DNA of 64,000 bases from CAVVPY01 sp963750295 (GCA_963750295.1 CAVVPY010000005.1:276841-340840); one strand, 5' to 3'; positions 16,735 to 26,365 are shown, counted from the first letter of the stretch. Notes: a model not told the origin generated them from the sequence alone. Translations and numbers: made by a program.

Positions 16735-17247
16735 TTAGAAGGGGGGCTCGTCGGAGAAACCGTCGCCGCCGCTGGCACCAGCGGCGCTACCGGCGCCTCC
16801 GGATGCGGGCGGGGCCGATCCCCACGGGTCATCGTTGCCGCCGCCGGACGAGGCGCCGAAGCCGCCACCGCCGCCGGAACCGCGCTGGGTCTTGTTGACC
16901 TTGGCCGAGGCGTACTTCAGCGACGGGCCGACCTCGTCGACGTCCAGCTCGATGACCGTGCGCTTCTCGCCCTCACGGGTCTCGAACGAGCGCTGCTTGA
17001 GCCGGCCGGATGCGATCACGCGCATCCCCCGGGTCAGCGACTCGGCGCAGTTCTCGGCCGCCTGGCGCCAGACCGAGCAGCGCAGGAACAGCGCTTCGCC
17101 GTCTTTCCACTCGTTGGAGTTGCGGTCGAACGTGCGCGGCGTGGACGCGATCGTGAAGGACGCGACCGCGGCGCCGGACGGGGTGAAGCGCAGCTCAGGG
17201 TCGGCGGTGAGGTTGCCGATCACGGTGATGACGGTGTCGCCTGCCAT
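16735..17247 (-). CDS. ssb: Single-stranded DNA-binding protein SSB
   Basis: SSB coats single-stranded DNA during replication and repair. The 170-residue protein has the OB fold (VITVIGNLTADPELRFTPSGAAVASFTIAS...FLRCSVWRQAAENCAESLTRGMRVIASGRLKQRS), then a Gly/Ser-rich flexible linker and the acidic tip DEPPF, which recruits partner proteins. It starts nine bases after the rpsF stop and is clearly co-transcribed with rpsF, rpsR and rplI. Confidence 0.97.
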   Translation of the reverse strand: MAGDTVITVIGNLTADPELRFTPSGAAVASFTIASTPRTFDRNSNEWKDGEALFLRCSVWRQAAENCAESLTRGMRVIASGRLKQRSFETREGEKRTVIELDVDEVGPSLKYASAKVNKTQRGSGGGGGFGASSGGGNDDPWGSAPPASGGAGSAAGASGGDGFSDEPPF

Positions 17248-17256
17248 CTCGCCCCC

Positions 17257-17568
17257 TTACCGCTGGTCCGGGCGCAGGACCTTGGTCCGCAGCACCGACT
17301 CGTTGAGGTTGAGCTGGCGGTCCAGCTCCTGGACGGCGGCGGGCTTGGCCTGCAGATCGATGACGGCGTAGATGCCCTCGACGTGCTTGTTGATCTCGTA
17401 GGCGAGCCGGCGGCGTCCCCAGATGTCGACCTTCTCGATCGACCCGCCGTCGGTCTTGACGACGTTGAGGAAGGCGTCGAGCGAGGGCGCGATGGTGCGC
17501 TCCTCGAGGCTCGGGTCAAGGATGACCATGACCTCGTAATGGCGCAGTGCAGCAGCTGGTGAACTCAA
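17257..17568 (-). CDS. rpsF: Ribosomal protein bS6
   Basis: bS6 is a 30S protein forming a heterodimer with bS18. The 103-residue product has RHYEVMVILDPSLEER at the N-terminus, DIWGRRRLAYEINKHVEGIYAVIDLQ, and LNLNESVLRTKVLRPDQ at the C-terminus. TTG at 17566-17568 is the most likely start, preceded by AGGGGG; no ATG is in a good position. It is the first gene of the operon, and an inverted repeat lies 25-43 bases upstream. Confidence 0.95.
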   Translation of the reverse strand: MSSPAAALRHYEVMVILDPSLEERTIAPSLDAFLNVVKTDGGSIEKVDIWGRRRLAYEINKHVEGIYAVIDLQAKPAAVQELDRQLNLNESVLRTKVLRPDQR

Positions 17569-17592
17569 GAAAAGCCCCCTGTGGACTGATCG

Positions 17593-17611
17593 GCCACGGA
17601 CTCTCCGTGGC
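17593..17611 (-). promoter_or_regulatory. Hairpin in the rpsF leader (candidate S6:S18 binding site)
   Basis: GCCACGGA and TCCGTGGC form a perfect 8-bp stem with a GAG loop in the rpsF 5' leader. Bacterial rpsF operons often carry a leader RNA to which the S6:S18 complex binds for autoregulation. Position and conserved operon suggest that role, but the published consensus could not be compared. Confidence 0.45.
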
Positions 17612-17742
17612 AGGAGGTGGTTCGACTGCGGACGGCACCGGGCACGCGAGGCAATCCTCGGCGGCCGGACACTGCAGGCGAACAGCCTCAGGCTACCGGT
17701 CGGGACCGACGATTCAGAAATCGCGCGCGGTACGGGGCCGGA

Positions 17743-18819
17743 CTAGCCGCGGCGCAGCAGGTACATCCGTGCGTACGTCGCCGTGACCAGCGATAGCGCG
17801 ATGATGGCCACGATCGCCAGAAGGACGGGCAGTTGTGAACCGGCGAAGCTGTCGGTGGACGCCGCCTCGACCGTGGTCGCCGGCTTCGCCTTGGCCGGTT
17901 GTGCGGTCGGTGGCGCCGCGGCCGTGCTGGTCACCTTGGGCAGCGGTTGCGCAACGAAGCCGCCGGTGTCGGGCAGCGGGGCGACCGTGCCGCCGGAACC
18001 GCCGAGGTAGGCCGAGTCACCCCCGGTACCCGGGTGCGGGACTACCCGCTCCGGGACGGTTGTCGGCGGCGGGGTGTAGGTGTAGCCGCCGCTCGGTGCC
18101 TGGCTACTGCCGGAGGAACCGCCTGCACCGCCACCCGGCGCGCCAGGCAGGTGCGAGGTGATGCCGCCGATGTCGGGGACGGTCACGGTCGGGCCCACGA
18201 TCGGGGGCAGCGAGAGGTGGATCGGTCCGACGGTCACGCCGGCACCGGGAACCTCGATCGCCACGCCGCACTTGGTGTCGTTGGTGGCTCGCAGCGAGCC
18301 GATCCAGTTCAGTTTGCCGCCGACCGGAAGCGAGGACGGAAGCACCGTGTCGCCGTTCAGCGGCACCGTGACGCCGAGGACGGTCACCGAGTTCGCGGAC
18401 CAGGCCAGCTTGTGACTGCCTGCCGAGACGTTCTTGAGCACGAACGGCTTCTTGCCAGTAACCAGGTGCGGGTGCTTCGTCCGGCCGTCGATGACCAGCT
18501 TGAAGTTGAACGAGGTCGCGGGGGTCGAGCTCAGGTCGACCGCGCCGATGAGCGGCAGCTTGACGCTGATGCCTGCGAGTTCGGCCTTGAAGGTGACGGT
18601 GCCACCGGGCTTGACGTGGACGACGCTGCCGCCGGTCGAGAAGTCGCAGGACGAGTCGCGCACGCCGGTCAGGGTCAGCGTCGCGGTGGTCTTCGCAGCC
18701 TCGGCGCCGGCAGGGGCGACCGCCAGCAGCACGGCAGCGGCCATGGCAACGAGAGCCCCGCCAGCCAGCCAGACCGGACCGCGCGACCGCCTGACGACGA
18801 CCCGCCGACGTGCCACCAT
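17743..18819 (-). CDS. Secreted, membrane-tethered wall protein with LPDTG motif
   Basis: This 358-residue protein of unknown function has a basic N-terminus, a signal hydrophobic core (LAGGALVAMAAAVLLAVAPAGAEA) and an extracellular region of beta-type character with two Cys far apart (SSCDFS, TKCGVA). A Gly/Ser/Pro/Thr-rich stalk follows. The sequence APLPDTGG carries an LPxTG-type sortase motif, but about 50 residues separate it from the C-terminal helix (LPVLLAIVAIIALSLVTATYARMYLLRRG). In classic sortase substrates the two adjoin. ATG 18819 was chosen over an upstream start because AGGAG precedes it. Confidence 0.75.
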   Translation of the reverse strand: MVARRRVVVRRSRGPVWLAGGALVAMAAAVLLAVAPAGAEAAKTTATLTLTGVRDSSCDFSTGGSVVHVKPGGTVTFKAELAGISVKLPLIGAVDLSSTPATSFNFKLVIDGRTKHPHLVTGKKPFVLKNVSAGSHKLAWSANSVTVLGVTVPLNGDTVLPSSLPVGGKLNWIGSLRATNDTKCGVAIEVPGAGVTVGPIHLSLPPIVGPTVTVPDIGGITSHLPGAPGGGAGGSSGSSQAPSGGYTYTPPPTTVPERVVPHPGTGGDSAYLGGSGGTVAPLPDTGGFVAQPLPKVTSTAAAPPTAQPAKAKPATTVEAASTDSFAGSQLPVLLAIVAIIALSLVTATYARMYLLRRG

Positions 18820-18931
18820 ATGCTCAGACTCCTGAAATGCTGTGAAATTCCCGAATCGTGCCGATCTGCGCCGGGCTCGACGCACGCTGCTCACCGCGAC
18901 GTTCTGCACACAGCGTAGTTTGCCCGGCCGG

Positions 18932-20404
18932 TTACTGCATTAAACGACTGTCGGCGCTGTCCGTTACTCCGTCGAAGCTGTGAAGGTCGTGCTTCTCTGA
19001 TCGGCGGGAAGGCCGGGCGAAATAGTCCGGCGCATTGTCGAACTCGCCGCCGGATGGGTCGTCGCTGCCGTCGGCGCGGACGATGTCGAGCTCAGGGCGC
19101 CACATCTCGCGCACGATCAGCGCGGCCAGCCCGAGCAGCAGCCCGTCCCGGATGAGTAGGACCACGATCACCGCGCCGTACCCGACACCGTGCGCCGGCG
19201 TCCCGAGCCCGAGCAGCAGGGTCAGTGTCATGAACCAGACCGCGATCTCACTGAACTGCCAGACGAGCGAGAGCCGCCAGCGGGGCCGGGCGAGGGCGAG
19301 CAGCGGCACCAGCCACAGCGAGTACTGCGGGCTCCAGACCTTGGTGGTCAGCAGGAACGCCAACACGGTGAGGAACGCCAGTTGCGCCAACCGGGGCTTG
19401 ACCGGTGCGTACAGGCCGAGCCAGGCCACGAGCAGCAGCGCCGCGATCAGGGCGAGCGCGACGGCCGAACCCGGTGGCACCCAATAGGTCGCGTCGGTCG
19501 GATTGGTGCCGTCGGTGACGAGCGTTTTCGCGATCGCCCACACCGTGCTGCGTTCGGTGGGGCGGTCGATGCTGAAGCTGTAGAACTTCCACCAGCCGTC
19601 GTAGTAGGCCATCGCGACGGGGACGTTCACCGTGATCCAGGTCAGGGCCGCCGCGCCGGTGGCCCAGGCGAGGCCGCCGCGACGCCGGGTTCGGATCGCG
19701 AGGATCGCCAGCGGGACGAGCAGGAACACCGGGTACAGCTTGGCCGCCGTCCCCAACCCGATGAGCACCCCGGCGGCAACCGGACGGCCGCGGGCCCAGG
19801 CCCAGATCGCCCCGGACGTGAGCGCCATCGCGAGCAGATCCCAGTTCGAGAACGCGTGGAAGACGAGCAACGGCGACAGGGCGAACAGTGCGGCGTCGTA
19901 GGGCCGCCGTCGCGACGACAGCGCCGTTCCCGCGGTGACGACCAGGCCGCAGGCAGCCAGCAGCACGGCGGTGATGGCGCCGAAGATCACCACCGGGGTC
20001 CAGGCCGAGTCGAGAGCGTGCACGCCGCGGGTGAACTCGGCGCTGAGCCACATGAACGCGCCGGTCAGGACGGGGTACTCGACGCCGGTGTCGCGGTAGG
20101 GCACCTGGCCGATGTCGAGCCGCTCGTCGCCCCACAGCGGGACGATGTCGGAATAGCACATGTGCGTGTACTGCTTGGTGCCCGTCCAGTCACCGGTGGC
20201 GCACGGAGACTTCTGGGCGTAACCCAGCAGCAGCGTGAGCAGGGTCAGCGCGAGCAGGATCCGCACCGGCGTCCACCAGCCGGTCCGGCGCACGGCTGCG
20301 CGAAGCCCCCACCTGCCGCCGATCGCCTCGGCGGCCTGCGCCGAGAAAGCATCGGATCGGCTCGGAACGCGCGGTGCGGCCGGGGGAGCGTCGGCCGGCG
20401 TCAC
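18932..20404 (-). CDS. GT87-type (DUF2029) polyprenol-phosphate-mannose-dependent mannosyltransferase
   Basis: This 490-residue integral membrane protein has about ten hydrophobic helices. After the first helix it shows YSDIVPLWGDERLDIGQVPYRDTGVEYPVLTG, typical of the GT-C/GT87 family, whose actinomycete members extend mannan or lipoglycan chains from polyprenyl-phosphate mannose. The C-terminus is cytosolic and acidic. It lies 70 bp downstream of the penicillin-binding protein gene on the same strand, consistent with envelope assembly. Confidence 0.85.
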   Translation of the reverse strand: MTPADAPPAAPRVPSRSDAFSAQAAEAIGGRWGLRAAVRRTGWWTPVRILLALTLLTLLLGYAQKSPCATGDWTGTKQYTHMCYSDIVPLWGDERLDIGQVPYRDTGVEYPVLTGAFMWLSAEFTRGVHALDSAWTPVVIFGAITAVLLAACGLVVTAGTALSSRRRPYDAALFALSPLLVFHAFSNWDLLAMALTSGAIWAWARGRPVAAGVLIGLGTAAKLYPVFLLVPLAILAIRTRRRGGLAWATGAAALTWITVNVPVAMAYYDGWWKFYSFSIDRPTERSTVWAIAKTLVTDGTNPTDATYWVPPGSAVALALIAALLLVAWLGLYAPVKPRLAQLAFLTVLAFLLTTKVWSPQYSLWLVPLLALARPRWRLSLVWQFSEIAVWFMTLTLLLGLGTPAHGVGYGAVIVVLLIRDGLLLGLAALIVREMWRPELDIVRADGSDDPSGGEFDNAPDYFARPSRRSEKHDLHSFDGVTDSADSRLMQ

Positions 20405-20474
20405 CCGAGCATCCTCGCAGCCGTCCCCGCGCCCGTGGTCGCAGCCCGATGAGCAGCCTGGGTCGGTGCCGCCG

Positions 20475-22808
20475 CTAGCCCGACGGGCATGGAAGGTTGT
20501 GCAGCGGGCCGCAGGTGTTGCCAGGTGGCGACGGGCCGCTCGACGACGCGCTCGACGAACTCGGCGGCGGTGAACTGCTCGACGCGCTCGACGAACTCGG
20601 CGGCGGTGAACTGCTCGACGAGAACCCGGTCGAGATGCTGAACGTCGGCGACGGTGACGCCGAGGACGACGCCGAGCTGGACGCGGACGACGACGCGGAC
20701 GGGGTCGGCGTCGTCCCGGTGTCGGTACTGCTCGTGATCATCTGCTTGGTCGCCATCGGCAGGTTCGGCTTGCCGGTCAGGTAGGTGTCCATGAACAGCT
20801 TCCAGGCGCGCCCGGGCAGATCCCGGCCGTATTCGGGGCGGCCGGACGAGCTGACGATCGCGTGGGTCGAGTCGCCACTGCCGACCCACACCGCCGTGCT
20901 CACCTGCGGGGTGTAACCGACCATCCAGGCGTCACTGTTGCCCTTGTTCGCGTCGCCCTGGATGCCTTCGGTGCCCGTCTTCGCCGCCGAGACGCGCCCG
21001 CCGGCGAGCGGCACCCCCGACCAGGCCGCGATCGGCTCGAGGGTGAGCGTGACGTCGTTGGCGACCTTCGGGTCGATCGCGCGCTTGCTGTGCGCGCCGT
21101 AGTCGAAGATGACGTCACCGTTGGACGAGGTCGCCTTCGTCACGAAGTGCGCCGGGTTCATCGTGCCGCCGTTGGCCAGCGTCGCGAACCCGACGGCCTG
21201 GTCGATCGGGTGGACGGGGAAGTCGCCGATGCCGATGCCGAAGGTCGTCACGCCGTTCGAGTTCGTCAGCGACGGCTTGCCGTTGATGGTCTTCGAGATG
21301 CCCATCGCCCGCGCGGTCGTGGCGACGTTGCTGGGACCCACCCGTTGCGCCATCTGGTCGAAAGTCGTGTTCAGCGAGTACTTCATCGCGTTCGCGACGG
21401 TGATCTGCGAACTGCTGTAGCTCAGGTCGCTCGGGTCGTTGCAGATCTTGGTGCCCTCGATGGACACGCAATAGCTGCCGTCCACGATCGCGTTGATCGT
21501 CAACGGCACGCCGGTGATCTTCTTCTCCAGCGTCTGGCTCAGCGCCGTCGCGAGCGTGTACGGCTTGAACGACGAGCCCGGCGACGCGAACCCGAGACTC
21601 GCCCAGTCGTAGAGGTCGCGCTTGCCGGCGTAGTTGGTCCCGTAGGGGCCGCCGTAGTAGGCGAGGACGCCGCCGGTGGCCGGATCGACCGCGACCAGGG
21701 CGTTCTTCATGTTGCGTTGAGCCTTGGTGAGCCCCTTGAACGTCTGTCGGACGGCCGACTCGGCGGCCCGTTGGGCGCGTTTGCTGATCGTCGTGCGGAT
21801 CGTCAGGCCGCGCGTGTAGATGTCGTCCTCCGAGATGCCGTTCGCCTGCAGCTCGGCGATGACCCGCTGGACGATCAGTGCCCTCGGCCCGCCGATGCCG
21901 AGCGTGGTGCCGTCGTTCTTGATCGGGACGAAGTTCGGGTACACCATCGCGTCGGCCTGGGCCTGGGTGAGGTGTTTGGTCTGGACCATGCCGTCGAGGA
22001 CGTAGTGCCAGCGGGCCTTCGCCTCGCTGAGATGGACCGCCGGGTCGTAGTAGCTGGGCGCCCGCAGCAGCGCCGCCAACACCGCGCCCTGCGCCGTGGT
22101 CAGCTTGCTCACGTCCACGCCGAAGAAGGCCTCGGCGCCGGCCTGGATGCCGTAGGAGTTCCGGCCGAAGTACACGGTGTTCAGGTAGAAGCCGAGGATC
22201 TGGTCCTTGGAGTACTCGCGCGAGAGCTTGACCGCGATCGCGAGTTCGCGCATCTTGCGCGAGAGGGTCCGGGCGTCGGACAGGTAGGCGTTCTTCACGT
22301 ACTGCTGGGTGATTCCCGAGCCGCCCTGCGTGTCGCCGCCGGTGAGGTCGTTGAGGGCGGCGCGCAGCGTGCCGGTGATCGAGACGCCGGGGTCGCTGTA
22401 GAAGTTGCGGTCCTCGGCCGCGAGCACGGCCCAGCGCACCTGCTGCGGCACCTGGTCGAGGGCGACGATGCTCCGGTTGACGCTGCCGATGCGCGCCATC
22501 GTGGACCCGTCGGCCCATTGGATGGTGGCGACCTGGGGTAACGGCAGCGTGTCCGGGCGGGGGACGTCGCTGAGGGTGTAGAAGAGCACGACCGCGGCGA
22601 TCGTCATCGTGGCCAGGGCGCCGAGCAGCCAGGTGCCGGCGACGCCGACTCGGCGCAGGATCCGGCGGGGACGGGTCATCGCGGCGATCCGGCGCTTCTT
22701 GGCCGCCCGCCGCCGCTTGTACCGCGCCCACAGCCGGGCAGGCAGCGACGCGTCGTCCTTCGCAGTGGGGCGGCGGCGTTGGCGGCCGAACTGAAGTTTC
22801 TCGGGCAC
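20475..22808 (-). CDS. Bifunctional penicillin-binding protein 1 (PonA-like)
   Basis: This peptidoglycan polymerase and crosslinker has 777 residues: a basic cytosolic N-terminus, one membrane helix, a GT51 glycosyltransferase domain (VLAAEDRNFYSDPGVSITG, GSGITQQYVKN) and a transpeptidase domain with active-site GSSFKPYT (SxxK), YSLN (SxN) and AKTGTEG (KTG). The tail after about residue 690 is almost entirely Ser, Pro and Ala, partly encoded by a perfect 36-bp duplication, and ends with a short Cys-containing segment. It is probably anchored and extracellular. The first gene of a pair with the GT87 gene. Confidence 0.94.
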   Translation of the reverse strand: MPEKLQFGRQRRRPTAKDDASLPARLWARYKRRRAAKKRRIAAMTRPRRILRRVGVAGTWLLGALATMTIAAVVLFYTLSDVPRPDTLPLPQVATIQWADGSTMARIGSVNRSIVALDQVPQQVRWAVLAAEDRNFYSDPGVSITGTLRAALNDLTGGDTQGGSGITQQYVKNAYLSDARTLSRKMRELAIAVKLSREYSKDQILGFYLNTVYFGRNSYGIQAGAEAFFGVDVSKLTTAQGAVLAALLRAPSYYDPAVHLSEAKARWHYVLDGMVQTKHLTQAQADAMVYPNFVPIKNDGTTLGIGGPRALIVQRVIAELQANGISEDDIYTRGLTIRTTISKRAQRAAESAVRQTFKGLTKAQRNMKNALVAVDPATGGVLAYYGGPYGTNYAGKRDLYDWASLGFASPGSSFKPYTLATALSQTLEKKITGVPLTINAIVDGSYCVSIEGTKICNDPSDLSYSSSQITVANAMKYSLNTTFDQMAQRVGPSNVATTARAMGISKTINGKPSLTNSNGVTTFGIGIGDFPVHPIDQAVGFATLANGGTMNPAHFVTKATSSNGDVIFDYGAHSKRAIDPKVANDVTLTLEPIAAWSGVPLAGGRVSAAKTGTEGIQGDANKGNSDAWMVGYTPQVSTAVWVGSGDSTHAIVSSSGRPEYGRDLPGRAWKLFMDTYLTGKPNLPMATKQMITSSTDTGTTPTPSASSSASSSASSSASPSPTFSISTGFSSSSSPPPSSSSASSSSPPPSSSSASSSGPSPPGNTCGPLHNLPCPSG
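20545..20616. repeat. Two perfect 36-bp tandem copies in the PBP tail
   Basis: A 36-bp unit beginning GACGCGCTCGACGAACTC occurs at 20545-20580 and 20581-20616. On the minus strand it encodes a Ser/Ala/Pro stretch of the penicillin-binding protein tail. This is an in-frame expansion, so tail length may vary between strains. Confidence 0.9.
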
Positions 22809-22915
22809 GCGTCAGCAGCCCCTCGGCCCGGTCATGTCGATGTGCCCCACCGGAGCGAGGTTACGCGAGGCGCGCCCCGCCGGCCTGTCGGGCGGGGCGC
22901 GCACCCAGCGCGCTG

Positions 22916-25900
22916 TCAGTCGTCGTTGAGGATCGTTCCCTGGCCTTGACCGTCGGTGATGGTCGCGTTGGTCGTATTGATCGGATCGATATTGACGAAG
23001 AACGTCTCATTGCTCTCGGGCACCACATCACCCTTGACCTTGACCGTGAACGTGGCCGAGGTATTGCCCACGGCGATGTTCACGCTGGCCCCGTTGCGCG
23101 GGGCGTAGTCGCCCGGCGCAACGGCCGTGCCGTTCGCTGTCCCCACGACGGCGTGCACGAGCTTGCCGGACGGTGCCGAGAGGCTGAGCGTGAACACGAA
23201 GGACGTGGTCGAGGAGTTGCCCTCGGTCGCCGACACGTCGTTGATGGTGAGGTTCGGTGGCGGGTCGTTGTTGACGATACTGGCCAGGCGCGTGCCCGTC
23301 CCGATGGTCGCGTTCGTCGGCGACAACAACTGCGCCGAGTAGTTCTCGGTGCCTTCGTAGAGCGTGTCACCGATCACCGCCACGACGAACGTCTTCGACG
23401 TCTGGCCCGGGTTGAAGCTCAGCTGCGCCGCGTTGGCGACGTAGTCGACACCCTCGCTCGCGGTACCCGGGACCGTGTGGATGATCACCGTGATCGGCAG
23501 CGAGGATGCCGCCGACAGGGTGACGGTGAACGTTTGGTTGACGGTGCCGGTGTCGGGCTCGGTCACCGGCGGCGCGGTGACGATGCTGATCGCCGGTGGC
23601 GCGTCGTTGTCCTGGATGGTTCCCGTCGCGCTGCCCTGCCCGGGCATGATGAGCGCGTTGGTCGGGTTGGACAGCGTCAGCGTCATGGTCTCGTCCGGCT
23701 CGTCCAGGGTGTCGTTGTTGATCGGCACCGAGACGGTCTGCGTCGTCTGCGAACCGGTGAAGGTCACCGTCCCCGACACGGCCGTGTAGTCAGCCGGCGC
23801 GGTCGCTGTCCCGTCGCTGCTCTGGTACGCGACCGTCACCGGTGAGAACAGCGGCGCCGACGACAGGGTCACCGTGAAGACCAGGTTGGCGGCTCCTTCG
23901 GACGCCGAGACGTTCGCGACGGACGCGGCGGGAAGCCCGCCCTGGTTCGCGGTGCACGCCGAGAACTCGGACGTGTCGCCGAGCACGATGTCGGTCGCGG
24001 TCGCGGTGACCGAGGAACCGGCCGGTGCGGACGTGGCCATGCTCGCCTGGAACGTCACGTTGCCCGCCCCGTTGGTCGTCACGGTCGTCGAACCGAGGTA
24101 GGTCGCACCCTCGCCGTTGCCGGACGCGTCACACGCGGTGTTCGCGTAGAAGTCCAGCGCGTACTGGCGGTTCGGCCGGCTGTTCAACGACCCCGAGACC
24201 TGGGTGCCATTGGCGTTGGACGCCGACGTGGACAGGACGGGGTAGTTCTGCAACCGGTTGCCCCCGAGGTCGGGGTCGCCCGGGTCGTTCAGGGTGACAC
24301 CGTCCTGGTTCAGGTCGATGCCGAGCGCACCGTTGGCCGTGATGGAGTTCCCCCGGATCTGGTTGCTTCGCCCGTTGACGATGACAGCGGCATCGGCGTT
24401 GTTGGCGATGATGTTGCCCTCGCCGGCCCCGGTCCCGCCGACCTGGTTGTCGTTGCTGTTCGCGTCGAGGTAGACGCCGGCCCAGTTGTTGGGCAGGGAA
24501 CCGCCGGTCGAGCCGACCCCGATCCGGTTGCCCAGGATCGTGTTGTCGTCCCCGTCGCCCAGATAGATCCCCGCCTCGCAGCAGCCGAGACCGCTGGCGA
24601 CGATGACGTTGCGCGCGCCCGGTGCGCTTCCGCCGACTGCCATCCGCGCGGTCCCGATCAGGTAGATGCCGGTCAGGCCATTGTCGAGCGCGACGGTGCC
24701 GGACTGGTCGGTGCCTATCAGGTTGCCCTGGATCGCGCCATGGTCGGAATAGGCGAACTCGACCCCGTACGCGTCATTACCGGAAATGAGGTTGCCCGCG
24801 CCCGGCTTGCCGAACTGTGTCTCGCTCGCACTCGAGAAATACACGCCGATGTAGTTCCCGCGGTCCAATGTGCCGCCGGAGTCGGTCCCGATCTTGTTGT
24901 TGGTGACGACGACGCCGTCGGTCTGGTCTGCGTACAGGCCGTAGGAGCTGCCATTGCTGATCGTGTTGGCGTCGATGGTCGCGTTGGTGGTGGCGTAGAG
25001 CGAGAGGCCCACCGAACTGGTGCCGAGAGGGGAGCTGCCGTTGGCCGCCAGGCCAATGGTGTTGGCCGCGATCACCGCATCGATGCCGTAGTCGAAGCGC
25101 GCCTGGTCCCCGTTGGTGAGAACGCTGTTGCCGGCGATGACGTTGTGGTCGAGGGTGAAGCCGTCGGAGTTGTACACATAGAGGCCCCCATAGCCGTTCC
25201 CGACCGCGCTCGTCCCCGTGATGTCCGTGCCGACGTAGTTCCCCTGGACCGTCGACGGCAGCGTCGGTCCGGACAGCTCGACGCCCTCCTGGCCGTTGCC
25301 GGAGACGACGTTGCGGCTGGCCGCCGTCGGACCCCCCACCACCAGTTTCGTGGTTGCGCCGTAGGCGTAGATGCCCGCAGTGCCGTTGTTGGGGACTGCC
25401 GCAGCCCCGGTCGCGTTGAGGCCGACAATGTTGCCGAGAATTGTGGTGTCACCGGCCGAGATGTCGACGCCGTTGTTCGAGTTACCGGAAATCACGTTGC
25501 CCGCACCGCTGGCGGTGCCGCCGATGACGGTGCCGGTCGGGTCCGTCCCGCCCCCGTTGTTGATCACGATGCCGTACCCGTTCGCGAGCGTGGCCGAGCC
25601 GGCGGCATTGGTGCCGATGTAGTTGCCCTTCACCACGTTGCCGCCGGCCGATCCGGCCGACGTCGTGATCTGGACGCCGTAAGCGGAGTTGTTGGAGATG
25701 ACGTTCCGGTCGGCGGGCGTCGTCCCACCGATGGTGTTTCCCGACCCGTCCGTGATGAGCACACCGACCTGATCGCTGCACGAAACGCCAGAGGCGCAGT
25801 TGAGCGCGTTCGCCGCAGTCGAGCCGATGTAGTTTCCGGCCACGACGTTGCTGTTCGACGAGAGCCGAATTCCGGCCGACGCCATGCGGTCGATCTCGAG

Positions 25901-26365
25901 GCCCTTGATCGTCGTCCCGTCGCCGCCGGGCTGAACGTCGAAGCCGAACTGGACGCCGGTCGTGTTCGAGGCGCCGTCGACACGCACGATGGTGGCACCG
26001 CTCGGGTTGTAACCGGGCAGCGAGGTGCCGTTGATCAGGACCGGGCTGGTGATCGCGGGCAGGGCGCTCGCCGTCAGCGTGACCCGGAACGGTGAGGCGA
26101 GGCTGAAGGTGATCGTGTCCGCGCCGGCGTTGCCGTTCGCCTCCTGGATCGCGCCGCGCAGCGTGCACTGCAACCCGGCCGCGGCACTCGTGTCGCAGTT
26201 GCCGTCGATGAACGTGTCCGAGGCATTGCCGGCCGTGTTGACATCGAAGGTCAGCGGTGCCGCGAACGCGGTGCCGGTGAGCGGGCCGACCAGCAGCCCG
26301 ACGGTCGTGATCGCGACAATTCCTGCCGATTTCCAGACACGACGAAAAGGAACGGACACTGTCAT
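22916..26365 (-). CDS. Giant secreted beta-helix protein with three C-terminal Calx-beta domains
   Basis: The 1,149-residue protein has a signal peptide (VAITTVGLLVGPLTGTAFA), then CTLRGAIQEANGNAGADTITF, a CSLREA-type entry segment. Roughly residues 100-700 are parallel-beta-helix repeats with recurring GTxxxGT...LGN and NVISGN turns. Three Calx-beta domains follow (VSASEGAANLVFTVTLS, PDTGTVNQTFTVTLS, VSATEGNSSTTSFVFTLS), each with a DxxxExxE Ca2+-type loop such as DTLDEPDETM. No C-terminal anchor is visible. It is probably a secreted adhesin or polysaccharide-binding protein. ATG 26365 is preceded by GGAGGG and removes 27 unlikely residues. The 264 bp before it, up to 26629, are relatively AT-rich and contain no gene. 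Confidence 0.87.
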   Translation of the reverse strand: MTVSVPFRRVWKSAGIVAITTVGLLVGPLTGTAFAAPLTFDVNTAGNASDTFIDGNCDTSAAAGLQCTLRGAIQEANGNAGADTITFSLASPFRVTLTASALPAITSPVLINGTSLPGYNPSGATIVRVDGASNTTGVQFGFDVQPGGDGTTIKGLEIDRMASAGIRLSSNSNVVAGNYIGSTAANALNCASGVSCSDQVGVLITDGSGNTIGGTTPADRNVISNNSAYGVQITTSAGSAGGNVVKGNYIGTNAAGSATLANGYGIVINNGGGTDPTGTVIGGTASGAGNVISGNSNNGVDISAGDTTILGNIVGLNATGAAAVPNNGTAGIYAYGATTKLVVGGPTAASRNVVSGNGQEGVELSGPTLPSTVQGNYVGTDITGTSAVGNGYGGLYVYNSDGFTLDHNVIAGNSVLTNGDQARFDYGIDAVIAANTIGLAANGSSPLGTSSVGLSLYATTNATIDANTISNGSSYGLYADQTDGVVVTNNKIGTDSGGTLDRGNYIGVYFSSASETQFGKPGAGNLISGNDAYGVEFAYSDHGAIQGNLIGTDQSGTVALDNGLTGIYLIGTARMAVGGSAPGARNVIVASGLGCCEAGIYLGDGDDNTILGNRIGVGSTGGSLPNNWAGVYLDANSNDNQVGGTGAGEGNIIANNADAAVIVNGRSNQIRGNSITANGALGIDLNQDGVTLNDPGDPDLGGNRLQNYPVLSTSASNANGTQVSGSLNSRPNRQYALDFYANTACDASGNGEGATYLGSTTVTTNGAGNVTFQASMATSAPAGSSVTATATDIVLGDTSEFSACTANQGGLPAASVANVSASEGAANLVFTVTLSSAPLFSPVTVAYQSSDGTATAPADYTAVSGTVTFTGSQTTQTVSVPINNDTLDEPDETMTLTLSNPTNALIMPGQGSATGTIQDNDAPPAISIVTAPPVTEPDTGTVNQTFTVTLSAASSLPITVIIHTVPGTASEGVDYVANAAQLSFNPGQTSKTFVVAVIGDTLYEGTENYSAQLLSPTNATIGTGTRLASIVNNDPPPNLTINDVSATEGNSSTTSFVFTLSLSAPSGKLVHAVVGTANGTAVAPGDYAPRNGASVNIAVGNTSATFTVKVKGDVVPESNETFFVNIDPINTTNATITDGQGQGTILNDD

